DNA from: Acidobacteriaceae bacterium
GTDB taxonomy: Bacteria; Acidobacteriota; Terriglobia; Terriglobales; Acidobacteriaceae
Length of the DNA stretch: 16,529 nucleotides
NCBI GenBank assembly: GCA_003140705.1
Contig: PLKU01000151.1
Span: 1-16,529 of the forward strand
Reading direction: 5' to 3'
Shown: positions 14,582 through 16,529 of the stretch, in pieces
Position numbering within the stretch: position 1 is the first letter of the stretch
Layout of the letters: each line of letters opens with the position of its first letter
The notes under the pieces: model-generated
The model's database searches: none
The model's input: only the letters and a program-made list of their open reading frames with translations
Told to the model about the DNA's origin: nothing
Position numbers and translations under genes: made by a program

Positions 14582-15982
14582 ATGGCACAAGCGTTCCGTT
14601 CAACACGCGTTCTTACGCAGGAGGGACTCGCTCCGGCAACCCTGCTGGTTGAGGACGAGCGGATCGCCAAGGTGTGTGCCTGGGGCGACGTGCCGCAAGC
14701 CGCGCAGCTTCACGATTTTGGCGAATATATCCTGCTTCCCGGCCTGGTGGACTCGCACGTTCATATCAATGATCCCGGCAGAACCGAGTGGGAGGGTTTT
14801 TCGACGGCCACGCGAGCCGCGGCATTCGGCGGAGTCACAACGCTTGTGGATATGCCCCTGAACTGTGTGCCCGAGACCACCGACGCGTGGGCTCTGCACG
14901 CCAAGCGCGCCGCGGCCAGAGGACGTGCCTGGGTGGATTGGGCGGCTTGGGGTGGAGTGGTGCGCGGCAACGCCGCCGCTCTGTTGCCCCTCGCTGCTGC
15001 CGGTGTTCCTGGCTTCAAGTGCTTCCTCATTCATTCCGGCATCGACGGCTTCGCCTGGGTAGACGAGCCTGAATTGCGTTTAGCTCTCGCCAAATTGCGC
15101 GGAATGGGTTTGCCGTTGCTGGTCCATGCTGAAGTTGCTGGCCCGGTCGATACGGCCACCCAGTCCCTGCGCGCCGCAGGCGCGGATTGGCGCCAATATT
15201 CCACCTACCTCGCTTCGCGACCCGACGCCGCGGAAGTTGACGCAATAGCCCTGCTCATTCGTCTCGCCGAGGAATTCGACACGCCCATCCACATCGTCCA
15301 TCTGGCCAGCGCAAAAGCTTTGCCACTGCTCACGGTTGCGCGCGGCAAGGGCCTACCCATCACCGTCGAAACTTGCGTCCAGTACCTGTGGTTTGCCGCT
15401 GAAGACATCCCCGATGGCGCAACGGAGTACAAATGTGCTCCGCCCATTCGCGGGCAGGTCAATCGCGATGCGTTGTGGAAAGCGCTTGAGTCCGGGCTGA
15501 TCGATATGGTCACCACCGATCACTCCCCTTGTCCGCCGGAGATGAAGCGCCCCGGTTCAGGCGAAGAAGAAGGCCGCTTTGACCTTGCCTGGGGCGGCAT
15601 CGCCAGCCTGGGATTGGCACTGCCGGTGATGGCCACGGCGATGAGGAAACGCAAGATGAGTGTGACCAAGGCCATGCAATTGTTGGGCACATGGATGGGC
15701 GCGGCACCCGCGCGCCTTGCCGGCCTTGAAGGACAAAAAGGAGTGCTGGCCGAAGGAGCCGACGCGGATCTCGTTGTTTTCGATCCCGATGCCGCATGGA
15801 CGGTTGCGGCGGAGCATCTGTACTTTCGCCACCCGCTCTCGCCCTACCTCGGCGCGCAATTGCAAGGGCGCGTCTTGCAAACCTGGCTCCGCGGAAAACA
15901 AGTTTTCAACGCAAGTCGAAGCCAGTACACCTTGCGCGGCTTCAATGGCTTGCCATCCGGCAAAGAGTTGGTGTGGCAATGA
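14582..15982 (+). CDS. allB: Allantoinase
   Basis: It opens the allantoin ring to give allantoate. The 466-residue protein belongs to the cyclic amidohydrolase family. Metal ligands match the Escherichia coli AllB pattern: DSHVHINDPGRTEWEGF (H59, H61), the carbamylated lysine K146 in GFKCFL, H182 in LLVHAE, H240 in IHIVHLA and D313 in TTDHSPCP. The motif NDPGRTEWEGF and LVDMPLN are characteristic of allantoinase rather than dihydropyrimidinase. I used ATG 14582; an upstream extension to 14483 would overlap guaD and add unrelated sequence. The ribosome site is weak. Its stop overlaps the start of the next gene (ATGA at 15979-15982), indicating translational coupling with the allantoate-degrading enzyme. 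Confidence 0.94.
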   Translation: MAQAFRSTRVLTQEGLAPATLLVEDERIAKVCAWGDVPQAAQLHDFGEYILLPGLVDSHVHINDPGRTEWEGFSTATRAAAFGGVTTLVDMPLNCVPETTDAWALHAKRAAARGRAWVDWAAWGGVVRGNAAALLPLAAAGVPGFKCFLIHSGIDGFAWVDEPELRLALAKLRGMGLPLLVHAEVAGPVDTATQSLRAAGADWRQYSTYLASRPDAAEVDAIALLIRLAEEFDTPIHIVHLASAKALPLLTVARGKGLPITVETCVQYLWFAAEDIPDGATEYKCAPPIRGQVNRDALWKALESGLIDMVTTDHSPCPPEMKRPGSGEEEGRFDLAWGGIASLGLALPVMATAMRKRKMSVTKAMQLLGTWMGAAPARLAGLEGQKGVLAEGADADLVVFDPDAAWTVAAEHLYFRHPLSPYLGAQLQGRVLQTWLRGKQVFNASRSQYTLRGFNGLPSGKELVWQ

Positions 15983-16529
15983 GGGAACGCGCACTGAGAG
16001 CCATCGCAGAATGCAGGCGGATCGCCACCATGACCGAGGAGCCGGGGCGCATCACGCGCCGATTCCTTACGCCGCCCGTGCGCGAGGTCCACGCCCACCT
16101 GCGCACCCGCATGGAAGCGCTGGGCATGACCACCTTCGTCGACGCGGCAGGCAACCTGCGCGGGCAGCTGCGATCCACCGGAGAAAGCGTCAGGCGCCTG
16201 ATCCTCGGTTCGCACATTGACACTGTGCCCGATGCCGGCGCTTTCGATGGCGTACTCGGTGTGGCATTGGCCCTCGAATGGGTGGGAATTGCGCAGGAGA
16301 TCGAATTTCCGCTTGCCATTGAGATCATTGCCTTTTCCGATGAAGAAGGTGTGCGCTTCGGCGTGCCCTTCCTCGGTAGTCGCGCCGTTGCAGGTTCTTT
16401 TGACCCTTCCCTCTTCGCAATCAAGGATGCAGATGGCGTCACAATGGAGGCTGCCATCCGCGAGTTCGGCCTCGATCCCGGTTGGATTGGCGATGCGGTG
16501 CTTGGTAAGGACGCGATCGGCTTCGTTGA
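15979..16529 (+). CDS. allC: Allantoate amidohydrolase-type M20 peptidase, N-terminal part (partial)
   Basis: The first 183 codons of a Zn/Mn-dependent M20/Hyu family amidohydrolase are present; the gene runs out of the window. The start overlaps the allB stop by four bases. The N-terminal part carries ITRRFLTPPVREVHAHLRT and AAGNLRGQL, then the metal motif GSHIDTVPDAGAFDGVLGV (H79, D81, D90) and AFSDEEGVRFGVPFLGSRA (E122, E123). This arrangement fits N-carbamoyl-amino-acid hydrolase, beta-ureidopropionase and allantoate amidohydrolase. Translational coupling to allantoinase points to allantoate, giving ureidoglycine, ammonia and carbon dioxide. A ureidoglycolate- or carbamoyl-amino-acid-specific relative remains possible. 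The full family length is about 410 residues. Confidence 0.9.
   Translation, partial: MRERALRAIAECRRIATMTEEPGRITRRFLTPPVREVHAHLRTRMEALGMTTFVDAAGNLRGQLRSTGESVRRLILGSHIDTVPDAGAFDGVLGVALALEWVGIAQEIEFPLAIEIIAFSDEEGVRFGVPFLGSRAVAGSFDPSLFAIKDADGVTMEAAIREFGLDPGWIGDAVLGKDAIGFV

Noticed and set aside
1..16529. CRISPR array, tRNA, rRNA, insertion sequence or phage genes
   Set aside because: No regularly spaced direct repeats, no recognisable RNA gene structure, and no transposase or phage protein motif was seen on either strand.

Overview
The window looks like chromosomal DNA of a free-living, G+C-rich (about 60% by eye) Gram-negative-type bacterium. Several features suggest Acidobacteriota: a type II and a type I-like glutamine synthetase in tandem, exported proteins of unknown function with Acidobacteriota-like style, and a short KdpD-like kinase. 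This placement is inference; no rRNA or other phylogenetic marker is present. I see no phage genes, insertion sequences, tRNAs or CRISPR arrays. Coding density is high and most genes are housekeeping or regulatory.

Layout. (1) 1-2281: the 3' end of trpE (+) converges on a leftward group, trpG, a FecR-like exported protein and a small four-helix membrane protein. (2) 2392-4502: a rightward run with an exported protein of unknown function, a possible MarR-like gene remnant, acylphosphatase (acyP), a short repeat cluster and adenine phosphoribosyltransferase (apt). (3) 4539-6871: a leftward two-component pair, a short KdpD-like histidine kinase overlapping its KdpE-like response regulator. The kinase has an altered ATP-binding G1 box. 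(4) 7270-9523: a small exported-looking cysteine-containing peptide, then a PP2C phosphatase and a tail-anchored Ser/Thr kinase, an obvious phosphorylation/dephosphorylation pair. (5) 9632-12468: two glutamine synthetases of different families, separated by 389 bases rich in inverted repeats. (6) 12686-16529: a class III aminotransferase, guanine deaminase on the opposite strand, allantoinase, and the start of an allantoate amidohydrolase-type M20 peptidase that runs off the window.

How the genes work together. Regions 5 and 6 form a nitrogen neighbourhood. Guanine deaminase, allantoinase and allantoate amidohydrolase release ammonium from purines, and the two glutamine synthetases assimilate it. 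Apt (adenine salvage) is a more distant purine link. The aminotransferase may process an amino or keto product of the same pathway, but its substrate cannot be read from sequence. The most useful leads are the tandem synthetases with their structured spacer, the aminotransferase placed in the purine cluster, the altered G1 box of the histidine kinase, and the small cysteine peptide upstream of the PP2C/kinase pair. I did not find an unmistakable new defence or mobile system.
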